NCBI GenBank assembly: GCA_902491135.1
Contig: CABUGR010000070.1
Location: forward strand, 1 to 6,171
DNA length: 6,171 nt
Reading direction: 5' to 3'
DNA from: an uncultured Collinsella sp.
Lineage (GTDB): Bacteria; Actinomycetota; Coriobacteriia; Coriobacteriales; Coriobacteriaceae
In this document: positions 4,974-6,171 of the stretch, one piece after another
Layout of the letters: each line of letters opens with the position of its first letter
Position numbering within the stretch: position 1 is the stretch's first letter
Program-made: the position numbers and the translations under genes
The notes under the pieces: generated by a model
Databases searched by the model: none
The model's input: the letters and a program-made list of their open reading frames with translations, nothing else
Told to the model about the DNA's origin: nothing

Positions 4974-5963
4974 GTGGATGTACAGCACCTAGAAGAGGCC
5001 TGGGCTGCAAGGGCCGGCGCGCGTGAGGCGCGTCTTGTTGCTGCCTCGCATGTGCCGGCGGCTCTGTCGCTGCTGGGTATTGTGCGCCCCGGCGACCGTT
5101 TGGTAGCGTTTGCGGATGACTTTACCGAAGCGTTTGCACGCGGCTTTGATGGCTGCGATGTTGCGCTGGTGGGCTCGCCGTCCGCCGAGGCGTTTGCCGC
5201 CGCGTCTGAGGATTTTGATGCTTCGTTTGATGCCGAGGTGCCGCACCTGTGGTGGTTCGTCAACTCCATCGGCGGGTTTGGTCTGCGTGTGCCCGATCTG
5301 CGCGCTCTGGGCCGCGCTGCTCGTGAGGCCCACGCGCTGTTTGTGGTGGATAACACGGTGGCGTCGGCTTTTGGCTGCGATTCGCTGCGGCTGGGTGCCG
5401 CGCTGTCGCTCGAGGCGCTCGATCGTGTATGCGCCGGTGATGCTCCGCGCAAGTTGGTTGCCGTATCGGCCGCGCGCTCGCAGCTCAAGCGCCATCGCGT
5501 GGATGCCGCGGCTGAGTGCGCGCATGCCCTGCTCGAGGGCTGTGGCTTGGCCAAGCTTGATATGCCTGCTGACGAGGCCGGTGTGCTGGAGCGCGGGTTC
5601 GACTCGCTCGACGCTCGCATGCAGGCTCACTTTGACCGCGCACGTGCGCTGGCCGAGTATCTGGCCGCCAACGAGATGGTGTACAACGTGCGCTATCCCG
5701 GGCTGAGCTCGCATCCCGACCATGAGGTTGCAACGGGAATTCTCGAGCATGGTTTTGGCCCGGCAGTTGAATTTCACCTTATCGAGCGTAGCGCGGGAGA
5801 GCTGTTCAACGCTTTGCCGGGGGAGTTTCGCACATCGCCTGCCGGCGGCCCAACAACACGCCTCTCTGCCCCGCGCGGCAAACAGGGGAGTACCATCCGC
5901 CTCTTCGCCGGCACCGATGACCCTTTGGTTGTAGCGTCCGCCCTAGACAACGCCCTAAGATGA
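4974..5963 (+). CDS. Degenerate Cys/Met-metabolism PLP-family protein, probably without the catalytic lysine
   Basis: The protein has 329 residues from GTG 4974. It resembles cystathionine gamma-synthase/beta-lyase enzymes (fold-type I). Recognisable blocks are LEEAWAARAGAREARLVAAS (6-25), RPGDRLVAF (38-46), FVVDNTVAS (123-131, with D126 at the pyridine-nitrogen position), LRLGA (138-142), ARALAEYLAANEMVYNVRYPGLSSHPDHEVA (223-253) and STIRLFAGTDD (306-316, with R309 at the substrate-carboxylate position). Key residues are altered. Aligned without gaps from VVDNT, the Schiff-base lysine position holds R151. The SGM phosphate loop reads SHV (25-27), and the DxYGGTY segment reads DDFTEAF (48-54). 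The N-terminal arm of about 50 residues found in active enzymes is absent. It may therefore be inactive or have a new role. The start is set by AAGGGA at 4959. GTG 4878 is in frame but would translate through the terminator. The strong terminator separates it from the sucrose genes. Confidence 0.72.
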   Translation: MDVQHLEEAWAARAGAREARLVAASHVPAALSLLGIVRPGDRLVAFADDFTEAFARGFDGCDVALVGSPSAEAFAAASEDFDASFDAEVPHLWWFVNSIGGFGLRVPDLRALGRAAREAHALFVVDNTVASAFGCDSLRLGAALSLEALDRVCAGDAPRKLVAVSAARSQLKRHRVDAAAECAHALLEGCGLAKLDMPADEAGVLERGFDSLDARMQAHFDRARALAEYLAANEMVYNVRYPGLSSHPDHEVATGILEHGFGPAVEFHLIERSAGELFNALPGEFRTSPAGGPTTRLSAPRGKQGSTIRLFAGTDDPLVVASALDNALR

Positions 5964-5967
5964 TTTA

Positions 5968-6040
5968 ATAAGTTGCGGTGAAATATGGATTGATTTACGG
6001 CTTTAACAGCATAAACAGTCCCTATTTCACCGCAACTTAT
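5968..6040. repeat. 73-bp palindrome with perfect 18-bp ends
   Basis: ATAAGTTGCGGTGAAATA (5968-5985) is repeated as its exact reverse complement at 6023-6040. Pairing continues inward with few breaks: GGA with TCC, TG with CA, and TT with AA around 5994-5995 and 6013-6014. A loop of about 17 bases remains. The element begins four bases after the PLP-like stop and lies between convergent genes. There is no clear T-run on either side. It could be a bidirectional transcript end or a small non-autonomous mobile repeat. Confidence 0.7.
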
Positions 6041-6053
6041 GAGAAGGGGTTGT

Positions 6054-6085
6054 GTAGCTAAAAAGCCCCGTCCCAAATTAGCTAC
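6054..6085. repeat. 8-bp inverted repeat overlapping the minus-strand stop
   Basis: GTAGCTAA (6054-6061) and TTAGCTAC (6078-6085) are exact reverse complements 16 bases apart. The right arm contains the stop codon and the last codons of the minus-strand gene. The pairing is modest, no T-run follows on the minus strand, and it may be incidental. Alternative pairing GGGG (6046-6049) with CCCC (6066-6069) competes with it. Confidence 0.3.
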
Positions 6086-6171
6086 TTTGGTTGATGCTGG
6101 CGATGAGGTCGTTAGCTTTGGTGGCGATGACGTTGTTGATGTCGGCCTGCAGCTCCTCGTAGACCGCTATG
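6078..6171 (-). CDS. C-terminal end of an unidentified minus-strand gene
   Basis: Read on the minus strand, the window edge opens into a frame of 30 sense codons ending in TAA at 6080-6078. The translation begins IAVYEELQADINNVIATKAN and ends DLIASINQSS. Codon choice (GTC, CTG, GCC, ATC, AAC) matches the rest of the window, which supports real coding. The fragment is helical and amphipathic with no membrane stretch. It is too short to name a family. It converges on the PLP-like gene, with about 114 bases and a large palindrome between the two stop codons. Confidence 0.6.
   Translation of the reverse strand, partial: IAVYEELQADINNVIATKANDLIASINQSS

Noticed and set aside
4874..5777. Minus-strand frames opposite the PLP-like gene
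   Set aside because: Their Ser/Arg/Ala-rich translations are typical antisense shadows, while the plus frame has the fold-type I blocks.

Overview
The window reads as chromosomal DNA from a GC-rich anaerobic actinobacterium, most likely a gut Coriobacteriia member of Collinsella type. I base this on codon preference (C/G-rich third positions), the DUF4956 fragment, and the Gram-positive style of the sucrose proteins. The genus is an impression from reading and was not checked by a database search.

Layout, left to right: (1) the 3' end of a DUF4956 membrane protein gene (to 425). (2) A gene-free stretch of about 240 bases, 426-663, holding a tight hairpin, a concentric palindrome of about 100 bp, and a promoter/operator for the next gene. 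(3) A LacI-family repressor (664-1644, scrR-like). (4) An intergenic region with two more copies of the same operator (1733-1746 and 1759-1772). (5) A PTS sugar permease EIIBC (1829-3229, scrA-like). (6) A short gap with a GC-rich hairpin. (7) A GH32 sucrose-6-phosphate hydrolase (3336-4877, scrB-like). (8) A perfect 13-bp intrinsic terminator hairpin preceded by a -10-like box. (9) A shortened and degenerate member of the Cys/Met-metabolism PLP enzyme family (4974-5963). (10) A perfect 18-bp inverted repeat inside a 73-bp palindrome. (11) The last 30 codons of a minus-strand gene cut by the window edge, converging on the PLP-like gene.

Genes 3, 5 and 7 form a complete sucrose uptake and hydrolysis unit. 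EIIBC imports and phosphorylates sucrose, the GH32 enzyme splits sucrose-6-phosphate into glucose-6-phosphate and fructose, and the LacI protein probably represses both itself and the permease through three near-identical sites of the form TGAAARCGATTNCA. No EIIA domain and no fructokinase gene are in the window, so both must come from elsewhere in the genome.

The points most worth following are the PLP-fold protein that appears to have lost its Schiff-base lysine, the matched three-operator circuit, the two large palindromic intergenic elements, and the terminator-like hairpin placed just after a -10-like box.
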